NCBI RefSeq assembly: GCF_001297065.1
Contig: NZ_LHOX01000021.1
Coordinates: 1 to 64,000 of the forward strand
DNA from: Enterococcus sp. RIT-PI-f
GTDB lineage: Bacteria; Bacillota; Bacilli; Lactobacillales; Enterococcaceae
Length of the DNA: 64,000 nt
Direction: 5' to 3'
Shown: piece after piece, positions 1-7,315 of the stretch
How positions within the stretch are numbered: position 1 is the first letter of the stretch
How the letters are laid out: each line of letters starts with the position of its first letter
Program-made: the position numbers and the translations under genes
The notes under the pieces: model-generated
What the model was told of the DNA's origin: nothing
Seen by the model: only the letters and a program-made list of their open reading frames with translations
The model's database searches: none

Positions 1-70
1 GCGTCCTACACATTGGTTCGTTTGCTTGCTTTGTTCAGTTTTCAAAGGTCTACAGTGTTGCGTTAGCAAC
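1..70 (-). other. 5' leader of an rRNA operon leaving the window, with boxA-like element
   Basis: Read on the minus strand, positions 48-31 give CTTTGAAAACTGAACAAA, the boxA-like leader element found just upstream of 16S rRNA in Lactobacillales. The leader runs leftward out of the window, so a 16S-23S-5S operon should lie immediately beyond base 1. No mature rRNA sequence is present. BoxA normally loads the Nus antitermination complex on rRNA transcripts. That role is known from the family, not shown here. Confidence 0.75.
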
Positions 71-76
71 TTTTAT

Positions 77-105
77 ATCATATCAGAGTGACAAGTGATT
101 GTCAA
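77..105 (-). promoter_or_regulatory. rRNA promoter P1 (leader-proximal)
   Basis: On the minus strand a consensus -35 TTGACA (105-100) is followed after 17 bases by -10 TATGAT (82-77). It is the promoter nearest the boxA leader and the closest to the sigma-A consensus of the four. Confidence 0.8.
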
Positions 106-174
106 CACTTTTTATAAAAGTTTTTTTGGCTCGTTGTTTTGCAACAACGTGTCGGCTGCCTTAGCAACTTAATC

Positions 175-203
175 ATAATAACAAATGATTTGTTATTTGT
201 CAA
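175..203 (-). promoter_or_regulatory. rRNA promoter P2
   Basis: Minus-strand -35 TTGACA (203-198), 17-base spacer, -10 TATTAT (180-175). The bases after the -10 contain AGTTGCTAA, also found after P1, which suggests that the promoter units arose by duplication. Confidence 0.75.
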
Positions 204-270
204 CAACTTTTTTCAATTAATTTGTTGTCATATCAACAACGATCAATCAATTTATTTTTGCGACTTCGTT

Positions 271-299
271 ATAATATCATCTGTTCTGTTGTGCGTCAA
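271..299 (-). promoter_or_regulatory. rRNA promoter P3
   Basis: Minus-strand -35 TTGACG (299-294), 17-base spacer, -10 TATTAT (276-271). It lies in the same orientation, 96 bases upstream of P2. Confidence 0.7.
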
Positions 300-351
300 C
301 CTTTTTTTCAAAAAAGTTTTTTGAATGTATTAGTTATTTGGCACATGTAAT

Positions 352-380
352 AATATACCAACTTTCATTCCATTCGTCAA
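352..380 (-). promoter_or_regulatory. rRNA promoter P4 (most distal)
   Basis: Minus-strand -35 TTGACG (380-375), 17-base spacer, -10 TATATT (357-352). With P1-P3 it forms an evenly spaced array (about 80-100 bases per unit). The short ORF-like stretch across 139-324 is promoter DNA, not a gene. Between P4 and the croR promoter (381-559) I see only AT-rich DNA with no gene. Confidence 0.65.
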
Positions 381-559
381 CCCTAAAACGCTTGATAGAA
401 CAACGTTTCTAGATAGTGCGTTTCCAAAGGTATTGGATGCTTATTTCTTTATTTTTGTTCGTTAATTCATTCAAATCACTCATTTCATCCAAACATTGTT
501 CGTGTTTTCTTTTCTGCTTCTCTCGAATTCCTATCATTCTTATAAATTTAAGTCTGAAT

Positions 560-589
560 TTGTTCATTTTGTTGATTATTTGCTAAAAT
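560..589 (+). promoter_or_regulatory. Probable croR promoter
   Basis: TTGTTC (560-565), an 18-base spacer and an extended -10 with TGC before TAAAAT (584-589). The distance to the ribosome binding site TAGGAGG of croR is short. It is divergent from the rRNA promoters. Confidence 0.55.
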
Positions 590-622
590 AGAGAAAAGAA
601 TATTGTTCCTAGGAGGATACAT

Positions 623-1312
623 ATGAAGATATTGGTAGCAGATGATGATAAAGAGATTGTTGAACTATTGAGTATTTATTTACACAACGAAGGGTATGAA
701 GCGGTCAAGGCGTATGATGGTAAAGAAGCTTTGTCCAAAATTCGTACCACTGCTGAGATCGAACTTCTTATATTGGATATCATGATGCCAGAAATGGATG
801 GCATGCAGGTAGTTAAAGAATTGCGCAAGGAATCGCAAATTCCAATTATCATGTTAACTGCCAAAACAACTGACATGGATAAGATTCGCGGGTTGGTTGC
901 TGGTGCGGATGATTATGTAACAAAACCCTTCAATCCTTTAGAAGTCATGGCTCGTGTGAAATCATTACTAAGAAGGACCAAAATGCAGACCCCTTCAAAC
1001 CAACCGGAAATATTAGAAGTTAGTTCACTGATCATCAACCGTGACTCTCATGAGGTCAAAACGATCGATGGCAATGAGATCCAACTGACCGCATTAGAAT
1101 TTGGTATCTTATATTTGCTTGCCTCCCACCCTAACCGCGTATTCAGTGCTGATGAGATTTTTGAACGCGTGTGGAAGCAAGAGAGCGTCGTTTCAGCGAA
1201 AACCGTCATGGTCCATGTAAGTCACCTGAGAGATAAAATCGAAGAAGCAACTGATGGAGAAAAAGTCATTCAAACTGTGTGGGGAGTTGGCTACAAAATA
1301 GATGCGAAGTAA
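623..1312 (+). CDS. croR: Response regulator, OmpR/PhoB family, CroR-like
   Basis: This is a 229-residue DNA-binding response regulator. The receiver domain (about 1-120) has the acidic pair at D8/D9, phospho-acceptor D52 in LDIMMPEMDG, T79 and K101 in TKPF. A winged-helix output domain fills about 128-227. The start follows TAGGAGG at good spacing. The gene overlaps the next one (a histidine kinase) by 11 bases, so the two form an operon. The croR symbol is inferred from sequence type and location: in E. faecalis the CroRS pair, needed for intrinsic cephalosporin resistance and the cell-wall stress response, lies beside serS, as here. VanR-type regulators are the nearest alternative. Family is certain; the exact orthologue is likely. 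Confidence 0.8.
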   Translation: MKILVADDDKEIVELLSIYLHNEGYEAVKAYDGKEALSKIRTTAEIELLILDIMMPEMDGMQVVKELRKESQIPIIMLTAKTTDMDKIRGLVAGADDYVTKPFNPLEVMARVKSLLRRTKMQTPSNQPEILEVSSLIINRDSHEVKTIDGNEIQLTALEFGILYLLASHPNRVFSADEIFERVWKQESVVSAKTVMVHVSHLRDKIEEATDGEKVIQTVWGVGYKIDAK

Positions 1313-2486
1313 ACCAGTCGAAAAAAAGAAACGTATTACACTAACTTCTAAAGAAATCAGCGAGCTTTTTGCTGAAGGTATCATCACTGTTGTTCTTTTA
1401 CTTCTATTAAATGTCGCAATTATTGTCGTTGGTACTTCGGTGCGCGAAAATTCGCCGCTTTTAGTAGAAGCCATCTATGAATCGAAGACAGCATTTACTG
1501 ATGCATTCAATACTGATATTTTTAGAAGCGGTCGAAATTTTATTCTTCCCTTGTTCTTCCTATTGGATGTTATCGTTTTGTATTGGCGCTTGATCCGTCG
1601 TTACCATCAAATGCAGTTGCGGCATATTATCAGTGAACTGCATTATATTGCTGAAGGTAATTATGATCATCGCATCCCTTTTGAACTGCGTGGAGATCTT
1701 AATCGGGTAGTATCAAATATCAATGTACTCGTTGACAGTACAGTAGCCGCCATTCAAGATGAACGACGAATTGAGCAATCAAAGGATGAACTGATCACGA
1801 ATGTGAGCCACGATATTCGAACACCACTGACATCAATCATTGGCTACTTGGGATTGATCGAGGATCGGCAGTATCACTCTGAGGAAGAGCTATTAAAATA
1901 TACGCATACAGCTTATGTGAAAGCCAAACAAATGAAATCACTGGTGGACGACTTGTTCGAGTACACGAAGGTACGACAACCAAGTGTTCCTATTAACTTA
2001 GTTCCTTTTGATATGGCCCAATTTGTCGAACAGCTTGCAGCAGACTTCGAGTTAGAAGCCACACGCAAAGGAATCAAGATTGAAACCTATACACGACCAG
2101 ACCATATTGAAATGGATGGAGATACCGAAAAGCTTGTCCGTGTATTCAATAATCTCCTCTCCAATGCGTTGAAGTATGGTAAAGGCGCCGACACGATCCG
2201 TATGGAAGTTGAAAAAGTTGGTACCGAAGCAATTCTAACCGTAAAAAACAATGGTCAAATGATTCCTAAGCAAGCACTAGATTCACTTTTTGATCGCTTC
2301 TATCGAGTTGAAGAATCACGCTCCCAAGAAACAGGTGGTACTGGCTTAGGCTTGGCCATTGCACAAAGTATCGTTGCGCTTCATGGTGGCTATATCTATG
2401 CAAAATCAACGCCAGAATGGACCTCCTTCATTATTCACTTACCATTGAAACGTAATAACCTTGCAGGAACACAGAACTACGGTTGA
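1302..2486 (+). CDS. croS: Sensor histidine kinase, CroS-like
   Basis: The 394-residue membrane kinase has two hydrophobic segments (about 27-48 and 80-98) flanking a short extracytoplasmic loop of only about 30 residues, which suggests sensing within or next to the membrane. A HAMP-like linker (about 100-155) precedes the H-box NVSHDIRTPLTS with phospho-acceptor H170. The N-box is around N284-N288 and the G2 box GGTGLGLAI at 346-354. It should phosphorylate the response regulator encoded just upstream, with which it overlaps. In E. faecalis the CroS/CroR pair responds to cell-wall-active antibiotics. That function is carried over by synteny and family, not shown by this sequence. Confidence 0.78.
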   Translation: MRSKPVEKKKRITLTSKEISELFAEGIITVVLLLLLNVAIIVVGTSVRENSPLLVEAIYESKTAFTDAFNTDIFRSGRNFILPLFFLLDVIVLYWRLIRRYHQMQLRHIISELHYIAEGNYDHRIPFELRGDLNRVVSNINVLVDSTVAAIQDERRIEQSKDELITNVSHDIRTPLTSIIGYLGLIEDRQYHSEEELLKYTHTAYVKAKQMKSLVDDLFEYTKVRQPSVPINLVPFDMAQFVEQLAADFELEATRKGIKIETYTRPDHIEMDGDTEKLVRVFNNLLSNALKYGKGADTIRMEVEKVGTEAILTVKNNGQMIPKQALDSLFDRFYRVEESRSQETGGTGLGLAIAQSIVALHGGYIYAKSTPEWTSFIIHLPLKRNNLAGTQNYG

Positions 2487-2539
2487 CGAAAACCCTATTT
2501 TTCGTTATGCTATGATAAATAATATAAAAACACAGAACC

Positions 2540-2746
2540 TAGTATATTCATATCCTATCCAGAGAGCTGATGGTTGGTGAGAATCAGTGATGAGATGAAT
2601 AGAATCCAGTTCTTTGATGTGTATTTTTCGAAAGAAAAATCGTCGGCTCACGATACGAGTATCAAGGGCAGCAACAGCTGAACTTGGGTGGCACCGCGAA
2701 TGGTTATTTCGTCCCAAGCAACAAGGGATAGGAATAACCATTTTTT
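2540..2746 (+). promoter_or_regulatory. T-box riboswitch (tRNA-Ser) upstream of serS
   Basis: The leader has the stem I distal elements AGAGAGCTGATGGTTGGTG (from about 2560), a probable UCC serine specifier at 2605-2607 in the context GAATCCAG, and the conserved T-box AACTTGGGTGGCACCGCG at 2681-2698. An intrinsic terminator follows: AATGGTTATT (2699-2708) pairs with AATAACCATT (2733-2742) and runs into Ts. Uncharged tRNA-Ser is expected to stabilise the antiterminator and allow serS transcription. The T-box and terminator are clear; the specifier codon is the less certain part. Confidence 0.92.
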
Positions 2747-2771
2747 GTATACAAAAAAGGAGGATACAAAC

Positions 2772-4049
2772 ATGTTAGATGTAAAAATGATTCGTCAAAA
2801 TTTTGAAACTGTCCAACAAAAACTAGCAACAAGAGGTGTAAAAGCAGATGTGCTTGAACAGTTCTTATCACTTGATGAACAACGCAGACAGCAATTGGTC
2901 AAAACAGAAGAATTGAAAAAAATGCGCAATGACGTTTCAGCTGAGATTGCCGCTTTGAAACGCGCCAAAGCAGATGCAGCAGATAAAATCATGCAAATGA
3001 AAGAAGTCGGTACTCAAATCAAAGAATTGGATGAATCGATTGGTCAGATCGACGAAGAAATCAAACATATTGCAACGACATTGCCTAATTTGCCAAATGA
3101 GTCTGTACCTGTTGGGAAAGATGAAGCGGACAATGTAGAAGTGCGTCGTTGGTCAACGCCAAAAAATTACGATTTTGAGCCTAAACCGCACTGGGAGATT
3201 GCTGAAGATCTGGGAATCTTAGACTTCGAACGAGGCGCTAAAGTTTCAGGCAGCAGATTTGTTTACTATAAAGGATTGGGTGCCCGCTTAGAACGCGCAT
3301 TGTACAACTTCATGTTGGACCAACATGTATATGAACATGGCTATACAGAAATGATGACGCCTTACATCGTCAATAGCCAATCAATGTTTGGCACAGGACA
3401 ATTTCCTAAATTCAAAGAAGATGTTTTCCAACTAGCAGATACTGATTTGACATTGATTCCAACAGCAGAAGTGCCATTGACAAACTATTACAATGGTGAA
3501 ATATTAGATGGCGCCCATCTCCCTATTTATTTCACAGCATTAAGCCCATCTTTCCGTTCAGAGGCTGGCAGTGCTGGTCGTGATACGCGCGGTTTGATAC
3601 GTTTGCACCAATTCAACAAAGTTGAAATGGTCAAATTTAGTGACGCGCAACATTCTTATGAAGAATTAGAAAAAATGACCAGCAACGCTGAGGACATTCT
3701 CCAAAAATTAAACTTACCTTATCGTGTCATGGCATTATGCACGGGAGATATGGGTTTTTCAGCAGCGAAAACATATGATTTAGAAGTCTGGATCCCCGCA
3801 CAAGATACTTATCGCGAAATCAGTTCTTGTTCAAACTGCGAAGATTTTCAAGCACGACGTGCCATGATCCGTTACCGTGAATCTGATGGAAAAATACAAT
3901 ATATGCATACCTTGAATGGTTCTGGATTAGCAGTCGGTCGTACCGTCGCTGCTGTTCTAGAAAATAACCAAAACGAAGATGGCAGTGTAACGATCCCAGA
4001 CGTGCTTGTTCCTTACATGGGTGGTTTGACCAAAATCGAAAAAGCATAA
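2772..4049 (+). CDS. serS: Seryl-tRNA synthetase
   Basis: Class II aminoacyl-tRNA synthetase of 425 residues that charges tRNA-Ser. The N-terminal about 110 residues form the long charged coiled-coil arm that grips the tRNA variable arm. Motif 2 ([14 protein letters not shown]) and motif 3 ([16 protein letters not shown]) are present. A longer reading frame from 2688 exists but would start inside the T-box. The start at 2772 follows AAAAGGAGG and gives the usual N-terminus [10 protein letters not shown]. Expression is controlled by the serine T-box just upstream, and a terminator follows the gene. Confidence 0.97.
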   Translation: MLDVKMIRQNFETVQQKLATRGVKADVLEQFLSLDEQRRQQLVKTEELKKMRNDVSAEIAALKRAKADAADKIMQMKEVGTQIKELDESIGQIDEEIKHIATTLPNLPNESVPVGKDEADNVEVRRWSTPKNYDFEPKPHWEIAEDLGILDFERGAKVSGSRFVYYKGLGARLERALYNFMLDQHVYEHGYTEMMTPYIVNSQSMFGTGQFPKFKEDVFQLADTDLTLIPTAEVPLTNYYNGEILDGAHLPIYFTALSPSFRSEAGSAGRDTRGLIRLHQFNKVEMVKFSDAQHSYEELEKMTSNAEDILQKLNLPYRVMALCTGDMGFSAAKTYDLEVWIPAQDTYREISSCSNCEDFQARRAMIRYRESDGKIQYMHTLNGSGLAVGRTVAAVLENNQNEDGSVTIPDVLVPYMGGLTKIEKA

Positions 4050-4056
4050 AAGCTTG

Positions 4057-4091
4057 CTATGACTACCTGTTGCGTAGTCATAGTTTTTTTT
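4057..4091 (+). terminator. serS terminator
   Basis: CTATGACTAC and GTAGTCATAG form a perfect 10-base stem around a short loop, followed by a run of eight Ts. Confidence 0.9.
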
Positions 4092-4223
4092 GACCTTTTT
4101 CTTCTTTTTCCCCATCTCATAAAGAGCTCTATATAACAACATGCGTTTTTTTTAGATAATATATTAGAAAAAAGCAACGTTTCTTTAAATATAATAAGAA
4201 TAAGTTCGTGACCATTGTGCTAA

Positions 4224-4259
4224 TGTTACAGTTATGTTACGGTTAGTTTACTTTATGAT
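4224..4259 (+). promoter_or_regulatory. pgdA-like promoter with WalR-type direct repeat
   Basis: Two 11-base direct repeats, TGTTACAGTTA (4224-4234) and TGTTACGGTTA (4235-4245), abut one another. They match the WalR (YycF) box TGTWAH-N5-TGTWAH exactly. The repeat covers the -35 region of a -10 candidate TATGAT (4254-4259), and no good -35 hexamer is present, which is typical of promoters touched by OmpR-family regulators. Binding by WalR, or by the nearby CroR, is an inference. Confidence 0.55.
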
Positions 4260-4282
4260 GATAGATGAAGGGAGTACGTCAA

Positions 4283-5854
4283 ATGTCTGATAAAGAGTCT
4301 TATGCTCGCCGGAGTGATTTGCATAAAAAACAAATAGATCCATCATTTGAACATACAAAAAGTAATCATGATGCATTAAATTCAAGAGAACCTGAGAGAT
4401 TACCAATCTCAGATAAGTCAAAAAACTTGACTTCAAATCAGAAGAAAACGCCTTATGGAAAATATATTCTTGGTTTGATCACATTATTGGTCATAGTGAT
4501 TATTGCAACAGCAGGCTATATAGCCTATACGCTGCAACAACAAGAAAAAGAAGCCAAAGCAAAATTTGAAACAGCCGCTAGTGGTTTACTCGACAGTATT
4601 TCTGAAGAACAAGCACAGAGCGGATTAGCCAATCAAAGTCAGACTCTAGCAAATGGGGAACGAAAAGAGATCATCTACCATCCAAAAGATGACAGTACCA
4701 GCCCAATCAGTGATGCCACAAGTAAATTAACAGCGATGGTTGAAGATTTGGGAAAGAAACATTCTGAAAATGAAGTGGTCACGATTGCACAAATAAAATC
4801 CAAGTCTATTTCATCCAATGTATCTATTTATTCATTGCAAGCTGATAGCTATGTCTGGAACCGTGAAACTGGTAAATTCCAAGAACCAGATTCGGTCACA
4901 GAATCTTCTATCTATGTTTCAGAAAAAACAAATGCTGAATTGACCCTCAAAGATTTGATTCCTGATGAAGCGAGTCTTCTGGGTGTACAACAAGTCATCC
5001 AACAAAAAATCCTGGAACAAGCTGATGACCCAAATAAAATTATTGATGCCGTTCTAAATATGGATCGAATTACTTTTGATTCAAAAATGACCTATGATCC
5101 TAAGCAATTGACCCTTGAGTTGCCTGAAAATCAAACAGGTGTAGATAAGATCACACTGGACTATAAAGATATCGCTGCTTTTATCGATACAGATTTGGTT
5201 GATTCAGGAAGTGTCAAAGATGCTTTACCTGTTCTAGATGAAAATAAAAAATATGTTGCACTGACTTTCGATGATGGACCAAATGATTCTTCTACTCTAG
5301 ACTTACTAGATATTTTGAACCAAAACGATGTGAAAGCGACTTTCTTTATGCTGGGTCAAATGGTAGAACAATATCCAGATTCTGCGAAGAAAATTGCTGA
5401 AGCTGGTCATGAAATAGCCAGCCATTCTTATTCTCACCCCCAGTTGAACACATTGTCCACTGATGATTTAAAAGATGAAATCTTTAAAACAGACAAAGCC
5501 ATTTTCAAAGCCACTGGTAGTCTACCAAGAAATTTACGCCCGCCTTATGGCGCAATCGATCAGAAAAGTGCTGAAACGATTGGTATGCCGATTATTCAAT
5601 GGGATATTGACTCACAGGATTGGAAGTCAAAAGATCCTGGGAAAATCAATGCTGTCGTTAAACAAAATGTTTTTAACGGCGCCATTATCTTGATTCATGA
5701 CATTCATCCAGAATCTGTTAAATCTGTACCCGGAATCATCAGAATGTTAAAAGATGAAGGATATACTTTTGTAACAGTTGATCAATTATTGGCTGGTAAA
5801 CAAAAACCATTACATCAATACTTTGGGATGTCTGACGAACGTGTCGTTGAATAA
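4283..5854 (+). CDS. Membrane-anchored polysaccharide (peptidoglycan) deacetylase, PgdA-like
   Basis: The 523-residue protein has a cytoplasmic N-terminus of about 60 residues, one membrane segment (61-83), an extracellular region of about 240 residues, and a C-terminal NodB deacetylase domain (about 322-515). Carbohydrate esterase 4 motifs are intact: TFDDGP (328-333), SHSYSH with metal ligands H381 and H385 plus D331, RPPYGA, DIDSQDW and ILIHD. It should remove acetyl groups from cell-wall amino sugars, which in relatives lowers lysozyme sensitivity. The start at 4283 was preferred over 4265 because GAAGGGAG overlaps the upstream ATG and is correctly spaced for 4283. The gene stands alone between terminators, with a WalR-type box in front. 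Confidence 0.85.
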   Translation: MSDKESYARRSDLHKKQIDPSFEHTKSNHDALNSREPERLPISDKSKNLTSNQKKTPYGKYILGLITLLVIVIIATAGYIAYTLQQQEKEAKAKFETAASGLLDSISEEQAQSGLANQSQTLANGERKEIIYHPKDDSTSPISDATSKLTAMVEDLGKKHSENEVVTIAQIKSKSISSNVSIYSLQADSYVWNRETGKFQEPDSVTESSIYVSEKTNAELTLKDLIPDEASLLGVQQVIQQKILEQADDPNKIIDAVLNMDRITFDSKMTYDPKQLTLELPENQTGVDKITLDYKDIAAFIDTDLVDSGSVKDALPVLDENKKYVALTFDDGPNDSSTLDLLDILNQNDVKATFFMLGQMVEQYPDSAKKIAEAGHEIASHSYSHPQLNTLSTDDLKDEIFKTDKAIFKATGSLPRNLRPPYGAIDQKSAETIGMPIIQWDIDSQDWKSKDPGKINAVVKQNVFNGAIILIHDIHPESVKSVPGIIRMLKDEGYTFVTVDQLLAGKQKPLHQYFGMSDERVVE

Positions 5855-5864
5855 GCAAAATCAC

Positions 5865-5899
5865 AAAAAACCGCTGATCAAATAAATCAGCGGTTTTTT
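5865..5899. terminator. Bidirectional terminator between deacetylase and TetR genes
   Basis: AAAAAACCGCTGAT pairs with ATCAGCGGTTTTTT. The A-run and T-run on the two sides serve the convergent genes on both strands. Confidence 0.9.
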
Positions 5900-5903
5900 C
5901 CTA

Positions 5904-6455
5904 TTATCGATCATACACATTCGTAGCAAAGATTTGGACGAGTAATGTAGCTACCGCATGAGGTGACATCTCTGGAAAATCTTTCAGCCATCGTTCAATC
6001 AATCCTATTGATCCGCAAACGAAATAGCTTAAACATAGCTCTAACTCCGCTGTTGACGCATGTGTAAAGTATAATTGAAATCTTTTGAATGTCTCTGGTC
6101 GGATCTCAGTTAACAAAAGGTTCAATAAATGACTGTTGTTCAACAAAATCAAATGCGTCGTACTTGGGTTCTCATATAATAGCTTTAATAATTTAGCAAG
6201 CCATAGATCAAGAGATAAATCTTCCTTTTGTAGATTATCCGCAATTTCATGGACCAATTCTTCTTCGATTTCTTCAAGTAATGCGGCTGTATCCTTATAA
6301 TATTTATAAAAAGTGCCCCGATTGATATCTGCCCGCTCAGAAATTTCTTTGATCGTTATCTTGGTGAAGTCTTTTTCTAATAATAAATCTTGAAACGCCT
6401 GTCTAATCACTTTCTTTGAATACAAGGTGCGACGATTTCCCGCTACTCCAGCCAT
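5904..6455 (-). CDS. TetR/AcrR-family transcriptional regulator
   Basis: A 183-residue regulator. Residues about 10-60 form the TetR helix-turn-helix (the segment ITIKEISERADINRGTFYKYY is typical), and the rest is a helical ligand/dimer domain with no recognisable ligand signature. The start follows AAAGGAGTATCAG. It is divergent from an ABC ATPase and FtsX-like permease pair 150 bases away, so it probably represses that exporter and perhaps itself. A perfect palindrome over the -10 of the exporter promoter is the likely operator. The ligand is unknown. Confidence 0.88.
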   Translation of the reverse strand: MAGVAGNRRTLYSKKVIRQAFQDLLLEKDFTKITIKEISERADINRGTFYKYYKDTAALLEEIEEELVHEIADNLQKEDLSLDLWLAKLLKLLYENPSTTHLILLNNSHLLNLLLTEIRPETFKRFQLYFTHASTAELELCLSYFVCGSIGLIERWLKDFPEMSPHAVATLLVQIFATNVYDR

Positions 6456-6526
6456 CTGATACTCCTTTCACTTCAACAGATTCCTTCCATTTGTTTATTT
6501 CATAACATTATCATAAGCATTGAGGA

Positions 6527-6578
6527 TTGCTCTCGCTTTTCTTTATTAGTATACTAACACCATGTGATTAAATCAACA
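6527..6578 (+). promoter_or_regulatory. Exporter promoter with palindromic candidate TetR operator
   Basis: TTGCTC (6527-6532), a 17-base spacer and TATACT (6550-6555) form a promoter for the ABC operon. The perfect 12-base palindrome TTAGTATACTAA (6546-6557) covers the -10. About 7 bases further downstream lies a second near-palindrome TGTGATTAAATCAACA. Both fit operators of the divergent TetR protein; which one is used is not known. Confidence 0.55.
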
Positions 6579-6604
6579 CGTGTTTAATAAATGGAGGATT
6601 TTTA

Positions 6605-7306
6605 ATGAGTTATGTTGAAGTAAAGAATGAATGCAAAAGATATCAGATGGGTGAAACGACGATTACTGCCAACGATCACCTTTCATTTTCAATCGAAGAA
6701 GGCGAGTTAGTGGTGATATTAGGCCCCAGCGGAGCAGGGAAATCAACTGTCTTAAATATATTAGGTGGAATGGACTCTCCGGATGAAGGAAAAATCATTA
6801 TTGATCAAGTCGACATCGCCCAATTCTCGGACAAACAATTGACAGAATACCGTCGGAAAGACGTTGGTTTTGTATTTCAGTTTTACAATTTGGTGCCGAA
6901 TCTGACTGCCAAAGAAAATATTGAGCTCGCAACAGAGGTCTCCCCTAATGCACTTGATCCAGATGAAGTATTGGCTCAAGTTGGATTGGAAAATCGAAAA
7001 AATAATTTTCCCGCCCAACTTTCCGGTGGTGAGCAGCAACGGGTTTCCATCGCAAGAGCCTTAGCAAAGAATCCGAAATTGCTGCTCTGTGACGAACCCA
7101 CGGGCGCTTTGGATTTTGAAACAGGTAAGCAAGTATTAAAACTCTTGCAAAATGCTAGTCGTCAAAATGGCAATACCGTATTGATCATCACCCATAACAG
7201 TGCCATCGCACCAATCGCTGATCGTGTGATCCATATCAATGATGCTACTGTACGTTCAATTGAAGAAAATAAACAGCCGATCTCAATTGATGATATCGTT
7301 TGGTAG
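6605..7306 (+). CDS. ABC transporter ATP-binding protein (MacB/LolD-like)
   Basis: A 233-residue nucleotide-binding protein. Walker A is GPSGAGKST (40-48), the signature LSGGEQQR begins at 139, Walker B is LLLCDEP (159-165), and an H-loop histidine lies in IITHNS. The sequence is of the MacB/LolD/FtsE type, which pairs with FtsX-like permeases. It lies 9 bases upstream of such a permease and is divergent from a TetR gene, so it powers a TetR-controlled exporter or mechanotransmission complex. The substrate is unknown; peptides, antibiotics or lipids are all possible for the family. Confidence 0.9.
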   Translation: MSYVEVKNECKRYQMGETTITANDHLSFSIEEGELVVILGPSGAGKSTVLNILGGMDSPDEGKIIIDQVDIAQFSDKQLTEYRRKDVGFVFQFYNLVPNLTAKENIELATEVSPNALDPDEVLAQVGLENRKNNFPAQLSGGEQQRVSIARALAKNPKLLLCDEPTGALDFETGKQVLKLLQNASRQNGNTVLIITHNSAIAPIADRVIHINDATVRSIEENKQPISIDDIVW

Positions 7307-7315
7307 GAGAATCCG

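Noticed and set aside
139-324. 61-codon rightward frame near the left end
   Set aside because: It lies across rRNA promoters P2 and P3, has no ribosome site, and its composition is that of promoter DNA.
6560-6580. ACACGTGT before the ABC operon as parS
   Set aside because: The flanks do not match TGTTTC/GAAACA.
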